Below are positions 8,992 to 17,156 of a DNA stretch of 64,000 nt, piece by piece. Source of the DNA: Facklamia miroungae. Its GTDB lineage: Bacteria; Bacillota; Bacilli; Lactobacillales; Aerococcaceae. The translations under genes and the position numbers were made by a program. The DNA lies in NCBI RefSeq assembly GCF_012396555.1, contig NZ_JAAXPS010000004.1:62001-126000 (forward strand), written 5' to 3'. Below the pieces are notes generated by a model. It was not told where the DNA came from. It did not search any database and saw only the letters and a program-made list of their open reading frames with translations. Every line of letters begins with the position of its first letter. The first letter of the stretch is position 1.

Positions 8992-10422
8992 ATGGCCATT
9001 CAATTATTTAATACCTTATCACGTCAAAAAGAACTATTTCACCCAAACGAAGAAGGAAAAGTGAGCTTTTATCTTTGTGGGCCAACAGTATATAACTATA
9101 TCCATATTGGTAATGCTCGTTCTGCTGTTGCCTTTGATACAATTCGCCGCTATCTTGAATATCGTGGTTACGAAGTGAATTTTGTAAGCAATTTTACAGA
9201 TGTCGATGATAAAATTATTAAGGCATCTGAGAATGAAGGGATAACGGCTAAAGAATTATCTGATAAATATATTGCTGCCTATAAAGAAGATATGCGAGCA
9301 ATTAATGTAAAACCAGCGACATACAATCCACGCGTCATGGAAAATATTCCTGAAATCATTCAGTTTATTCAAGTTTTAATTGACAAAGGCTATGCCTATG
9401 AAAGTCAAGGCGATGTTTATTATCGAACGGGTAAATTTGAAAAGTATGGCCAATTATCGGATCAATCAATTAGTGATTTGCGTGAAGGTGCCAGTCAAAG
9501 AATCACCGATGATGAACGTGAAAAAAAAGAAAATGCGATTGATTTTGCTTTATGGAAAGCCGATGAAAAAAGTGCTGTTTCATGGGACTCTCCTTGGAGC
9601 AAAGGAAGGCCTGGCTGGCATATTGAATGCTCAGTGATGGCAACAAAGTATTTAGGAGAATCCATTGATATTCATGGGGGTGGCCAAGACTTACAGTTTC
9701 CCCATCATGAAAATGAAATTGCTCAATCAGAAGCACATTCAAATCATGATCATCCTTTTGCTAAATATTGGTTGCATAACGGCTTTGTGACAGTGGGATC
9801 AAATGGTGAGAAAATGTCTAAATCCCTAGGTAATTTTGTGCTTTTGCGAGATATCTTAAAAGAATGTGATCCGATGGTTATTCGCTATCTCTTAGCCAGC
9901 GTTCAATATCGGCGCCCTATTCGATACGATCATAACGCGATTAATACCGCTAGTCGTGAAGTCGAACGTTTAAGAGAATTAGTCAGTCGACTGACTTATC
10001 GAATGGAGAATCCTGGAAGTGGTGAAATCAGTCTTGATATCGAACAAGAGGTTCGTCATGCGCTTGAAGTAGGACTTCAGTCATTTAATGAGGCCATGGA
10101 AGATGATTTCAATACAGCCAATGCTTTGTCAGCTGTTTTTGAAATGGCAAAGCAAATCCATCGCTATCTTGATCAGGAAAAGGTAGAACTTGAATTTCTA
10201 CAAGAAACAGAAAATCAAATTAAACAAATCCTAGCAATCTTTGGTTTAGATTTAGGGACAAAAGAGGTCCTTGATAGCCAAGTTGAGAATTTAATTGAAG
10301 AAAGAAATCAAGCTCGAGCAGAAAAGAATTTTCACCGGGCAGATGAGATTCGTGATTGGTTGAAAGAGCAAAATATTTTACTAGATGATACCCCGCAAGG
10401 AACAAGGTGGAAAAGAGGATAG
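8992..10422 (+). CDS. cysS: Cysteinyl-tRNA synthetase
   Basis: A 476-residue class I synthetase that charges tRNA-Cys. The zinc-site Cys and HIGH motif are in [17 protein letters not shown] near residue 28, more zinc ligands are in WHIECSVM and [15 protein letters not shown], and KMSKSLGN stands near residue 270. GAGGGTTC before the ATG is a moderate ribosome site. It is the first gene of a tightly packed run (cysS, mrnC, rlmB, yacP, sigH) with gaps of 2-12 bp, so the five are almost certainly one transcript. Confidence 0.97.
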   Translation: MAIQLFNTLSRQKELFHPNEEGKVSFYLCGPTVYNYIHIGNARSAVAFDTIRRYLEYRGYEVNFVSNFTDVDDKIIKASENEGITAKELSDKYIAAYKEDMRAINVKPATYNPRVMENIPEIIQFIQVLIDKGYAYESQGDVYYRTGKFEKYGQLSDQSISDLREGASQRITDDEREKKENAIDFALWKADEKSAVSWDSPWSKGRPGWHIECSVMATKYLGESIDIHGGGQDLQFPHHENEIAQSEAHSNHDHPFAKYWLHNGFVTVGSNGEKMSKSLGNFVLLRDILKECDPMVIRYLLASVQYRRPIRYDHNAINTASREVERLRELVSRLTYRMENPGSGEISLDIEQEVRHALEVGLQSFNEAMEDDFNTANALSAVFEMAKQIHRYLDQEKVELEFLQETENQIKQILAIFGLDLGTKEVLDSQVENLIEERNQARAEKNFHRADEIRDWLKEQNILLDDTPQGTRWKRG

Positions 10423-10424
10423 AA

Positions 10425-10847
10425 GTGACGATTGAAAACAATACCCTACCAGAAAAGTACTCTTTACTCAATGGAGCAGCATTAGCCTATGTAGGAGATG
10501 CCGTTTATGAGGTGGAGGTACGTAAATATGTGATTGAACTTGGCAAGACACATCCTAATAGATTGCATCGTGCAGCCATTAAATATGTTTCGGCCCAAGG
10601 ACAGGCTAAAGTTATGCACCATTGGATTGAGCAAACAGACTTTTTGACACCAGAAGAAATTCAAATTTATAAAAGAGGGCGTAATCATAAAACCAATACG
10701 AAAGCTAAGAATGCCTCGATTGGTGATTATCGTCAGGCAACAGGATTTGAAGCCTTATTAGGGTGGCTTAAACTAAGTAATCAAGAAGAACGTTGTCAAA
10801 ATTTGATTCAAGAAGCAATCCAATATATAAACCAAGAGGGAGCTTGA
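10425..10847 (+). CDS. mrnC: Mini-ribonuclease III
   Basis: A 140-residue single RNase III catalytic domain without a dsRNA-binding domain; in Bacillus it matures 23S rRNA ends. The catalytic helix NGAALAYVGDAVYEVEVR carries the acidic metal ligands, and the basic stretch IYKRGRNHKTNTKAKN is typical. I chose the GTG at 10425, two bases after the cysS stop, because AGAGGA lies 5 bp upstream; an in-frame GTG at 10407 overlaps cysS and lacks its own ribosome site. Confidence 0.93.
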   Translation: MTIENNTLPEKYSLLNGAALAYVGDAVYEVEVRKYVIELGKTHPNRLHRAAIKYVSAQGQAKVMHHWIEQTDFLTPEEIQIYKRGRNHKTNTKAKNASIGDYRQATGFEALLGWLKLSNQEERCQNLIQEAIQYINQEGA

Positions 10848-10851
10848 TGAG

Positions 10852-11679
10852 ATGAAAAAAAAGCACAAGACAGATATTTATAAGAAAAAACGCTCTGATC
10901 AAAACCTATCAGAGGAAGTTTCGTCACTCTCCAATTCTTTTGAAACGAAGGAAACGATATATGGTAAACATGCTGTACATGCCTATTTAGAAACGGGAAA
11001 ACAAGCCAATAAGTTGTTTGTTCAAATAGGGATTGCAGGAGAAATAATATCTAGTATAATTAAAATGGCTAAAATTAATGGAATTGTTTTCCAAGAAGTG
11101 CCAAAGTCGAAGCTGGATGAGATGGTTGAGGGTGAAAGTCATCAAGGTGTTGTTCTTACTATTCCTCCTTTTGATTATGCGGAGTTAGAAGATGCTCTTC
11201 AATTAGCTGCTTCAAGAGGAGAAGATCCATTTATTTTAATTCTAGATGGGATTGTTGATCCACATAACTTAGGCTCGATCCTTAGAACAGCTGATGCTAC
11301 TGGGGTTCACGGTGTGATTATTCCAAAACGTCGCTCTGTTGGCTTAACGAATGTTGTTGCTAAGACTTCTACGGGAGCAATTGAATATGTTCCAGTGATT
11401 CGAGTGGGTAACATTAAGCAAGTGATGGATCAATTAAAAGAAAGAGGGATCTGGATCTTTGCGACGGATATGTCTGGTGAAGATATGCGTCAATGGGATT
11501 CCCACGGGCCAATTGCTTTGGTAATTGGCAATGAAGGTCAGGGAGTTTCTGAACTTGTAAAAAAATCGGCAGATGGAATCGTTACAATTCCTATGGTTGG
11601 TCATGTGCAAAGTCTCAATGCATCTGTTGCAAGTGCAGTCTTGATGTATGAAGTCGCACGCCACCGAATTGGAAAGTAG
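10852..11679 (+). CDS. rlmB: 23S rRNA (guanosine-2'-O-)-methyltransferase RlmB (TrmH/SpoU family)
   Basis: A 275-residue SPOUT methyltransferase. After a basic 30-residue leader it has the L30e-like substrate-binding domain (GKHAVHAYLETG) and then the knotted catalytic domain: motif 1 in DPHNLGSILRTADATG, motif 2 in ALVIGNEGQGVS, motif 3 in IPMVGHVQSLNASVASAV. The family modifies G2251 (E. coli numbering) of 23S rRNA using S-adenosylmethionine. The start lies 4 bp after mrnC, inside its stop-codon region. The neighbour MrnC also acts on 23S rRNA. Confidence 0.94.
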   Translation: MKKKHKTDIYKKKRSDQNLSEEVSSLSNSFETKETIYGKHAVHAYLETGKQANKLFVQIGIAGEIISSIIKMAKINGIVFQEVPKSKLDEMVEGESHQGVVLTIPPFDYAELEDALQLAASRGEDPFILILDGIVDPHNLGSILRTADATGVHGVIIPKRRSVGLTNVVAKTSTGAIEYVPVIRVGNIKQVMDQLKERGIWIFATDMSGEDMRQWDSHGPIALVIGNEGQGVSELVKKSADGIVTIPMVGHVQSLNASVASAVLMYEVARHRIGK

Positions 11680-11686
11680 GGATTAC

Positions 11687-12229
11687 ATGCGGTATAAACG
11701 TCAGGAAATTCTATTTGTTGACGGTTATAACATGATTGGTGCATGGCCAGAGCTCACACAACTTAAGAATATGGATCAATTAGCTCAAGCACGTGATCAA
11801 CTATTATTTGAGCTTTCAGAATATCGAAAGTATCGTGAACTTAAGATAATCGTTGTCTTTGATGCGCAATTTGTTCCAGGAATAACACAAATTTATGATC
11901 ACTATCAAGTTGAAGTTGTCTTTACGCAAGAGGGAGAAACAGCGGATTCCTATATTGAGCGTGAAGTTGCTGAGTGGATTTCTCCACTTAATCGCGTTGT
12001 GGTTGCGACAAGTGATATGGCAGAACAATGGTTGATCTTTCAAAGAGGAGCCATGCGAATGTCTGCAAAAGAGCTTTTAATGCAACTACAATACGACAAA
12101 CGACAAGTTCGGCAAACCGTAAAAGACCATTACTCACAGTTAATCAGACGGAGGAGCCCTTGGAAGCTTGACCAATTGAAGCTATTAGATGATCTAAGAT
12201 TTCGCTTAGATGATCACAAGAATGAGTAA
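11687..12229 (+). CDS. yacP: NYN-domain endoribonuclease (YacP/Rae1)
   Basis: A 180-residue PIN-like (NYN) nuclease. In Bacillus subtilis the family member Rae1 cleaves mRNA in the ribosomal A site. The active-site acids are visible in ILFVDGYNMIGAW near the start, VFDAQF, FTQEGETADSYIER and VVATSDMAEQ. The last third is basic, as expected for a ribosome-associated enzyme. I chose the ATG at 11687 just after rlmB; the longer frame (from 11648) lies inside rlmB. The ribosome site (AGTAGGG) is only moderate, so translational coupling to rlmB is likely. Confidence 0.92.
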   Translation: MRYKRQEILFVDGYNMIGAWPELTQLKNMDQLAQARDQLLFELSEYRKYRELKIIVVFDAQFVPGITQIYDHYQVEVVFTQEGETADSYIEREVAEWISPLNRVVVATSDMAEQWLIFQRGAMRMSAKELLMQLQYDKRQVRQTVKDHYSQLIRRRSPWKLDQLKLLDDLRFRLDDHKNE

Positions 12230-12241
12230 TGGAGCGATGAA

Positions 12242-12847
12242 ATGAACGAGTCTAGCCACCTGACGAATGAAATGTTGATTATGCGTTTAAAACAAAATAT
12301 CGCTGATGAGTTTTCATTTATGTTATTAGTTGATCGTTTTATTCCCCTCTTAAAGAAGTTTGCTTATAAAATGCCAATTGATGGCTATGAGCCAGAAGAC
12401 ATTGTTCAAGAAGGAGTAATTCTCATGTATCGGGTTATTCAACACTATAATCCTGCTTATGGAGGTTATTTTGCTCCTTATTTTGAAAGATCCATGTACA
12501 ATTATTTAGTGAACTTACTCCGTCGAAATGCTAAAGATGCTGAGACTATTCGCTTTGGTATGGATGCTGAGCGTGACCAGATCGAAATTGGTGATTCTAT
12601 TAAACATCAAAGTTTGAGTTATGATTATAAAATAGCGACCGTGCCCGAATTACAAGTTATCGTTAATGAAGAAAAAGAGCGTTATTATGCTAGTTTAAGT
12701 CCTTTTGAGCGACAAATTATTTATTGTTATAGTCATTTATCGATGAAGCCTAAAGAAATTGCAGAATATTTAGGTATTGACCGAAATCGTGTAAAAAACG
12801 CCTTAAGGCGAGCTAAAGATAAGTTGAAAGCAATTATCGCTGAGTAA
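12242..12847 (+). CDS. sigH: Sigma-H-like RNA polymerase sigma factor
   Basis: A 201-residue sigma-70 family protein with only regions 2 and 4. Region 2 lies around YEPEDIVQEGVILMYRVI; region 4 is the C-terminal helix-turn-helix with MKPKEIAEYLGIDRNRVKN. Homologues directly after yacP in Lactobacillales are the sigma-H/ComX-like factors; in Latilactobacillus sakei the homologue drives competence genes, while sporulation genes are absent from this order. GGAG lies 7 bp upstream of the ATG. Whether the cell is competent cannot be judged here. A strong terminator closes the operon. Confidence 0.88.
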   Translation: MNESSHLTNEMLIMRLKQNIADEFSFMLLVDRFIPLLKKFAYKMPIDGYEPEDIVQEGVILMYRVIQHYNPAYGGYFAPYFERSMYNYLVNLLRRNAKDAETIRFGMDAERDQIEIGDSIKHQSLSYDYKIATVPELQVIVNEEKERYYASLSPFERQIIYCYSHLSMKPKEIAEYLGIDRNRVKNALRRAKDKLKAIIAE

Positions 12848-12865
12848 AAAATCTTAAAAATTAAC

Positions 12866-12908
12866 AACCAAGAATTAGTTAACGCAACGACTAATTCTTG
12901 GTTTTTTT
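12866..12908 (+). terminator. Intrinsic terminator after sigH
   Basis: A perfect 14-bp stem (12866-12879 with 12890-12903) followed by seven T. Confidence 0.92.
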
Positions 12909-12984
12909 ATATGGTGATCTATTAAGACCTAGTCTTTACTTAAGCTTACGCCTTATGCTATACTACTTTTTGTTCATATGAACA

Positions 12985-13052
12985 CTATGATTCTTCGGTG
13001 GATTAAGCCACCCTTTGTCCTTTGGTCATAGTAATTACTAGAGCTTGCTCTA
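12985..13052 (+). promoter_or_regulatory. Structured leader before queT; class not recognised
   Basis: CTATGA (12985-12990) can pair with TCATAG (13026-13031), enclosing a perfect 5-bp hairpin GGTGG/CCACC (12997-13012). A second small hairpin TAGAG/CTCTA (13038-13051) sits directly before the ribosome site AAAGGAG. Upstream there is a 12-bp palindrome GTTCATATGAAC (12972-12983). QueT genes are often under preQ1 riboswitches, but I cannot match the preQ1-I or preQ1-II consensus. Confidence 0.45.
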
Positions 13053-13067
13053 TAAAGGAGATTAATT

Positions 13068-13595
13068 ATGAATAAAAATTTTACTACCAATGATCTTACA
13101 CGAATATCTTTAGTAGCCGCTTGCTATACAGTACTGACATTAATCTTATCCCCTCTTTCCTTCGGCTTAGGTGTTCGAATTAGTGAAGGTTTGAATTTTT
13201 TAGCGATTTACGATAAACGTTATATTATTGGTGTTACTTTAGGTGTATTTATTAGCAATCGTTTTTCTCCCTTTGGCGGATGGGATATGATTTTTGGCTC
13301 ACTCACTAGCTTTATTTTTCTACATCTAGCTTGTTTTTTAATTGATAAAATTATTCCTTTATTGCCTTACGATAAATTTAAGAGGCTAAATCCTTTATTA
13401 GTAAAATATCTGATTATAGGTTTGATGATGACAATATCTATGGTTAATATTGCTTTATTAGCTGTCTTTTTGGGCTCTCCTAAGGAATCTTTTATCGTAC
13501 TTTTATTGAGCATGATGATGAGTGAAATCTTGTCGTTAATATTAGGCGGATGGATTATTTACTGGGTTAGTAAATATATTAATTTGACAAATTAA
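13068..13595 (+). CDS. queT: QueT-family ECF transporter S-component (queuosine precursor uptake)
   Basis: A 175-residue membrane protein with about five or six helices. The segment VRISEGLNFLAIYDK followed by LGVFISNRFSPFGGWDMIFG matches the QueT family signature (RxSEAL...ANLFSPxGxxD). Such S-components bind a queuosine precursor such as preQ1 and work with the shared ECF module EcfA-EcfA'-EcfT, which is not in this window. AAAGGAG lies 8 bp before the ATG. The structured leader suggests ligand control. The family assignment is firm; the exact ligand is inferred from the family. Confidence 0.85.
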   Translation: MNKNFTTNDLTRISLVAACYTVLTLILSPLSFGLGVRISEGLNFLAIYDKRYIIGVTLGVFISNRFSPFGGWDMIFGSLTSFIFLHLACFLIDKIIPLLPYDKFKRLNPLLVKYLIIGLMMTISMVNIALLAVFLGSPKESFIVLLLSMMMSEILSLILGGWIIYWVSKYINLTN

Positions 13596-13740
13596 TTTCC
13601 CTAAAATTACATAATTATATATTGTATGGATAATTCGTTTTTTAGAATGTAACTAGAGATGCTATTCTAAGCGCTAAAATGGATAATATCTAATTTACAA
13701 TTTGGATAGAGAATGATAAAATGATGACAGTTAAATAAAC

Positions 13741-13882
13741 GTAAAGTAAAGGGGAGCCTTGAGCTGAGAGTGGATTCGTTCCTGACCCTAGAACCTGATC
13801 ACGGTTAAACGTGCGTAGGAATTACTTTGAAATAGGGCTTTTATGCCTTTTTCTCTTTACTTTGCAAAAAAATAGTAAGGAG
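13741..13882 (+). promoter_or_regulatory. TPP riboswitch (thi-box) with translational expression platform
   Basis: The conserved TPP aptamer is complete: GGGGAGCC (13751-13758), CTGAGAG (13764-13770), ACCTGATC (13793-13800) and the CGTAGGAA region, closed by P1 AAAGTAA (13743-13749) with TTACTTT (13822-13828). Downstream, CTCTTTACT (13853-13861) can pair over 9 bp with AGTAAGGAG (13874-13882), which contains the thiT ribosome site. The same segment (13853-13865) can instead pair over 13 bp with the 5' side of P1 (13741-13753). The two pairings exclude each other, so TPP binding should hide the ribosome site. Confidence 0.95.
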
Positions 13883-13889
13883 TTTTTTT

Positions 13890-14441
13890 ATGGGAAAAAA
13901 TAAAAATGTATTACTTTTAGTGGAAGCGGCTATCTTCGCTGCGGTTGCGGTTGTTTTGTCACTATTACCAACTAATTTTGGGTCTTCATTAACTATTTCT
14001 CTAGGTATGGTGCCACTCACTATTTTGTCTTTAAAAAGAGGCGTTAAATGGGGTATTTTCTGTGGATTCTTATGGGGTTTATTACATTTTCCTTTAGGAA
14101 ATGTATATTTTCTAGGAGTTTCACAGGTATTTATCGAGTATGTTATTGCTTTTGCTTTTGCTGGCTTTGCAGGATTAATGTCTGAACGATTCTATCATTC
14201 CACTAATAAAGTTTGGCCATTAATATCCGCAGTCTTTATTGGAACATTTGCGCGTTTCTTTTGGCACTTTATCGCAGGCTACATCTATTGGGGATCATAT
14301 GCGCCGGAGGGATGGTCACCCCTATACTTCTCATTTGTGATGAATGGTGCCAGCGCCCTAATGACAGCTATTGTATCGGCAATTATTCTCTTTCTTATAT
14401 ATCAAACGGCTCCTCGCTTATTTCAACGAAAAAATAGCTAG
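13890..14441 (+). CDS. thiT: Thiamine ECF transporter S-component ThiT
   Basis: A 183-residue membrane protein with six predicted helices that binds thiamine and pairs with the common ECF energising module. The family features are visible: LSLLPTNFGSSLTISLGMVPL in loop 1, GVKWGIFCGFLWGLLHF, and the aromatic thiamine-binding segment RFFWHFIAGYIYWGSYAPEG near residues 125-145. The TPP riboswitch directly upstream confirms the role. It stands alone and is closed by a terminator. A strong SD (AAGGAG) precedes the ATG and is the target of the switch. Confidence 0.95.
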   Translation: MGKNKNVLLLVEAAIFAAVAVVLSLLPTNFGSSLTISLGMVPLTILSLKRGVKWGIFCGFLWGLLHFPLGNVYFLGVSQVFIEYVIAFAFAGFAGLMSERFYHSTNKVWPLISAVFIGTFARFFWHFIAGYIYWGSYAPEGWSPLYFSFVMNGASALMTAIVSAIILFLIYQTAPRLFQRKNS

Positions 14442-14464
14442 AAATTAGACATATGAATAAATTG

Positions 14465-14496
14465 AAAAGTAGTGGTGAATGGGCCACTACTTTTTT
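14465..14496 (+). terminator. Intrinsic terminator after thiT
   Basis: An 11-bp stem AAAAGTAGTGG/CCACTACTTTT (14465-14475 with 14484-14494) followed by T residues. Confidence 0.9.
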
Positions 14497-14560
14497 GTGT
14501 AAAATTATCTAAGTAAAAAACAGAACATTCACAAATAAATATACAAACAAATCTTTATAC

Positions 14561-14637
14561 ATATGGTTTCCATATATTTTTTCACAAACTATAAAAAATA
14601 TAAAACTATGTGAAATATCTAAAGAGTGTGTTATAAT
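14561..14637 (+). promoter_or_regulatory. Promoter region of the met ABC operon with two inverted repeats
   Basis: An extended -10, TGTTATAAT (14629-14637), lies 37 bp before the ATPase gene without a good -35. Upstream are the inverted repeat ATATGG-ttt-CCATAT (14561-14575) and TTCACA...TGTGAA (14581-14586 with 14609-14614). These are candidate operators; the regulator is not identifiable from the sequence, and no S-box or T-box is seen. Confidence 0.5.
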
Positions 14638-14674
14638 GCTTTTATGACTTGTGGCAGAAAGGTGGTGATTGTTT

Positions 14675-15406
14675 GTGATCGAATTAATGAATGTCGCGAA
14701 ACATTATTATCTGAACAATGAACAGATTAAAGCTGTTCGTGGAGTGTCTTTAAGTATTCAGCAAAATGAGATTTTTGGCTTGGTGGGTGAGAGTGGCGCC
14801 GGTAAATCAACTCTTTTAAGGTTTATCAATCTTTTAGAAGAGCCAGATGAAGGGCGGATTATGATTGAGGGTCAGGACTTGTTAAGCCTTAGTCCATCTG
14901 AGCTTCGGCAGCATCGTAAATCGGTAGGAATGATTTTTCAACATTTTAACTTACTGAATAACAAAACTGTTGCAGAAAATATTACTTTACCGCTCAAACT
15001 GTTTAATTATTCTGACACTTTAACTCTCGATTCTGTTCTAGACTTTGTAGGATTAGCTGATAAAAAAAATCAATATCCGAGTCAGCTTTCTGGTGGACAG
15101 AAACAAAGGGTGGGTATTGCGAGAGCCTTAATAACTAAACCAAAAATTTTGCTTTGTGATGAACCAACTTCCGCATTGGATGTTATGCGCAGTAATGAAA
15201 TTGTTCAGATTTTAAAAGAGGCGCATCAACAATTCGACATGACAATTATAGTTGTGACTCATGAGTTAGAATTTCTAAGTCAGCTTTGTGACAGAGTAGG
15301 GATTATGGAGAAAGGACAATTAATTGATGTTCTTGATAATCAGACCTCTCGAAATAAAGTTAAAGAGGGAAGTTATTATGATAAAGTAAAGGCGGTACTG
15401 ACATAA
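14675..15406 (+). CDS. metN: Methionine-type ABC transporter, ATP-binding protein (short MetN)
   Basis: A 243-residue ABC ATPase with Walker A GESGAGKSTLL, signature LSGGQKQR, Walker B ILLCDEPTSALD and the switch His in VVTHE. The closest family is MetN, supported by the MetI-like permease and NlpA/MetQ-like binding protein behind it. It stops after the nucleotide-binding domain: the C-terminal NIL domain (about 100 residues) that binds methionine for trans-inhibition in full-length MetN is missing. I chose GTG 14675 because AAAGGTGG lies 9 bp upstream; TTG 14669 would be too close. The substrate could be methionine or a related amino acid. Confidence 0.85.
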   Translation: MIELMNVAKHYYLNNEQIKAVRGVSLSIQQNEIFGLVGESGAGKSTLLRFINLLEEPDEGRIMIEGQDLLSLSPSELRQHRKSVGMIFQHFNLLNNKTVAENITLPLKLFNYSDTLTLDSVLDFVGLADKKNQYPSQLSGGQKQRVGIARALITKPKILLCDEPTSALDVMRSNEIVQILKEAHQQFDMTIIVVTHELEFLSQLCDRVGIMEKGQLIDVLDNQTSRNKVKEGSYYDKVKAVLT

Positions 15407-15407
15407 G

Positions 15408-16097
15408 ATGCGGGAAGAAATAATCATGCGTATTATTGAATATTGGCCAAAGTTATGGGAAAGTCTTCAAGAAACAAGTATTATGCTCTTCTTTGCCTCT
15501 GCAGCAGCTATTTTATTAGGTCTTCCTTTAGGAACGTTATTATTTTTAACCAGTCCAGGGCAACGGATGAATAAAGGCAAAAGTAATCGTTTTTTAAATA
15601 ATGCCTTAAATTTGTTTGTAAATATCGTTCGTTCTTTTCCCTTTTTGTTATTAGTTGTCGCAATGCAACCCTTTATTCGATTGATTTATGGGCGAGCAAC
15701 GGGGGACCCGATCGCAGCGTCATTTCCTATGATGTTAATTGCAATCGCTCTATATGCACGCTTTGTGGAACAGTCGTTGCATGACATTCCTAAAGGTGTT
15801 GTCGAATTAGCTGATTCTTTGGGAGCCAATACTTGGGAATTAGTCACTCAATTTTTATTTGTCGAGGCGCGGTCATCCTTGATAATAGGTTTTACTACTG
15901 CTTTTGTATCTTTTCTATCTTACTCAACGATTATGGGTGTAGTTGGTGGTGGCGGGATAGGAGATTATGCTATTCGCTACGGTTATCAAAGGTATGAAAC
16001 GGATATTATGTATTTTGCAATTATCTTGATAATAATTATTGTTCAAGTTTTGCAATGGTTTGGTTTGAAAATTGCGCGTAGCTTAGATAAGAGATAA
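15408..16097 (+). CDS. metI: Methionine-type ABC transporter permease (MetI/MetP)
   Basis: A 229-residue membrane protein with five helices and the binding-protein-dependent permease EAA loop (VVELADSLGANTWELVTQFLF). The helix 1 region ESLQETSIMLFFAS and the VGGGGIGDYAIRYGYQRY segment fit the MetI family. The ATG at 15408 is 1 bp after the metN stop but lacks a clear ribosome site; an in-frame ATG at 15426, preceded by GGGAAG, is a real alternative (223 residues). It is the membrane channel of the met transporter. Confidence 0.9.
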   Translation: MREEIIMRIIEYWPKLWESLQETSIMLFFASAAAILLGLPLGTLLFLTSPGQRMNKGKSNRFLNNALNLFVNIVRSFPFLLLVVAMQPFIRLIYGRATGDPIAASFPMMLIAIALYARFVEQSLHDIPKGVVELADSLGANTWELVTQFLFVEARSSLIIGFTTAFVSFLSYSTIMGVVGGGGIGDYAIRYGYQRYETDIMYFAIILIIIIVQVLQWFGLKIARSLDKR

Positions 16098-16110
16098 TAG
16101 GAGGAATTAA

Positions 16111-17004
16111 ATGTTTAACAAAAATATGTTTAAGAGTTTTGTAGCTTTTGTAGCAGTATCCTTAGGATTTAATAGCTTAATGTTGGTGTCTGCTCAAGAG
16201 GACAATGTATTAAAAATTGCTTCTCACTTACCACCTATGACAGATATTGTCGAAATTGCAGCAGATGTTATTGAAGAACCTTATTCCATAGAATTGGTTG
16301 AAGTATCTGACAATATTCAGTATAACGAAGCAGTCTTCAACGATGAAGTTTTCGGAAGTTTTGCCCAACATCGCCCATTTATGGAGATGTTTAATGATGA
16401 GCGCGAAGCGGATTTAGTCGCTATTCAACCGGTTTATAATGCAGTTGTTGGATTCTATTCACCAGTATACAAGACGATGGACGATATTGAAGAAGGTGCA
16501 GAAGTTGCCATCCCTTCTGATCCAGCCAATGAAGCGCGTGCTTTATTTATTCTTGAACAGCATGATTTAATTACTCTAGATGATGAAGTTGGTCTGCTTC
16601 CAACAGTGGATGATATAACAGAGAACCCTTATAATTTTAAATTTTCTCACGTAGATCTATTGAATTTAACAGGTGCTTATGAAGATGGTGTTGAATTAGT
16701 GTTCAATTATCCAACTTATATTGCTTCAATCGATTTAAAACCAGAAGATGCCTTATTCCTGGAAAAAGATGAAACAGATACTTTTGCGATTGTTCTTTCT
16801 GTCCGTGAAGGAAATAAAGAGAGTGAAGCTGCTAAGGCCTTACAAAAAGCTTTTTCATCTCCTGAAGTGCGAGAGTTTGTTGATAAATTAGCTGCTGAAG
16901 GACATTTAAAACCAGCTTTTGATTCAAAAAAAGATAAAGAAGAAGATCAAGCCTCTAGTGATCAAGGGGTTGAAGAGGAATCCTCAGAAGAGGCAAGCAA
17001 ATAA
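16111..17004 (+). CDS. metQ: NlpA/MetQ-family substrate-binding protein, no lipobox
   Basis: A 297-residue secreted binding protein. The fold is recognisable from LKIASHLPPMTDIVEIAADVI at the start of the mature part, QYNEAVFNDEVFGSFAQHRPF, and IPSDPANEARALFILEQ, all typical of MetQ. Oddly, the signal peptide ends in LVSAQE with no cysteine anywhere in it, so it looks like a signal peptidase I site rather than a lipoprotein; Gram-positive MetQ is normally lipid-anchored. The last 30 residues form a highly acidic Lys/Glu/Ser tail absent from typical homologues. AGGAGG precedes the ATG. A terminator follows directly. Confidence 0.88.
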   Translation: MFNKNMFKSFVAFVAVSLGFNSLMLVSAQEDNVLKIASHLPPMTDIVEIAADVIEEPYSIELVEVSDNIQYNEAVFNDEVFGSFAQHRPFMEMFNDEREADLVAIQPVYNAVVGFYSPVYKTMDDIEEGAEVAIPSDPANEARALFILEQHDLITLDDEVGLLPTVDDITENPYNFKFSHVDLLNLTGAYEDGVELVFNYPTYIASIDLKPEDALFLEKDETDTFAIVLSVREGNKESEAAKALQKAFSSPEVREFVDKLAAEGHLKPAFDSKKDKEEDQASSDQGVEEESSEEASK

Positions 17005-17013
17005 ACTTTTTAC

Positions 17014-17039
17014 AAGCTGGCATTTTGCCAGCTTTTTTT
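17014..17039 (+). terminator. Intrinsic terminator of the met ABC operon
   Basis: AAGCTGGC (17014-17021) pairs with GCCAGCTT (17027-17034), followed by a run of T. Confidence 0.92.
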
Positions 17040-17096
17040 ATTGCAAAGCATCTGAACTAATGAATACGTTTACTTGCTGTTTATTAGAAATTTCTC

Positions 17097-17125
17097 TTGA
17101 AACGCTCATCGAATTCTAATAGAAT
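17097..17125 (+). promoter_or_regulatory. Promoter of brnQ
   Basis: TTGAAA (17097-17102), a 17-bp spacer and TAGAAT (17120-17125), 32 bp before the start codon. Confidence 0.7.
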
Positions 17126-17156
17126 AAAACTACTTTATTTTCTGGAGGGATTATTC

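Noticed and set aside
14581-14614. Possible S-box or streptococcal Met-regulator box upstream of metN.
   Set aside because: The S-box core is absent and the palindromes only loosely resemble the ATAGTTT/AAACTAT box, so I list them only as unassigned repeats.
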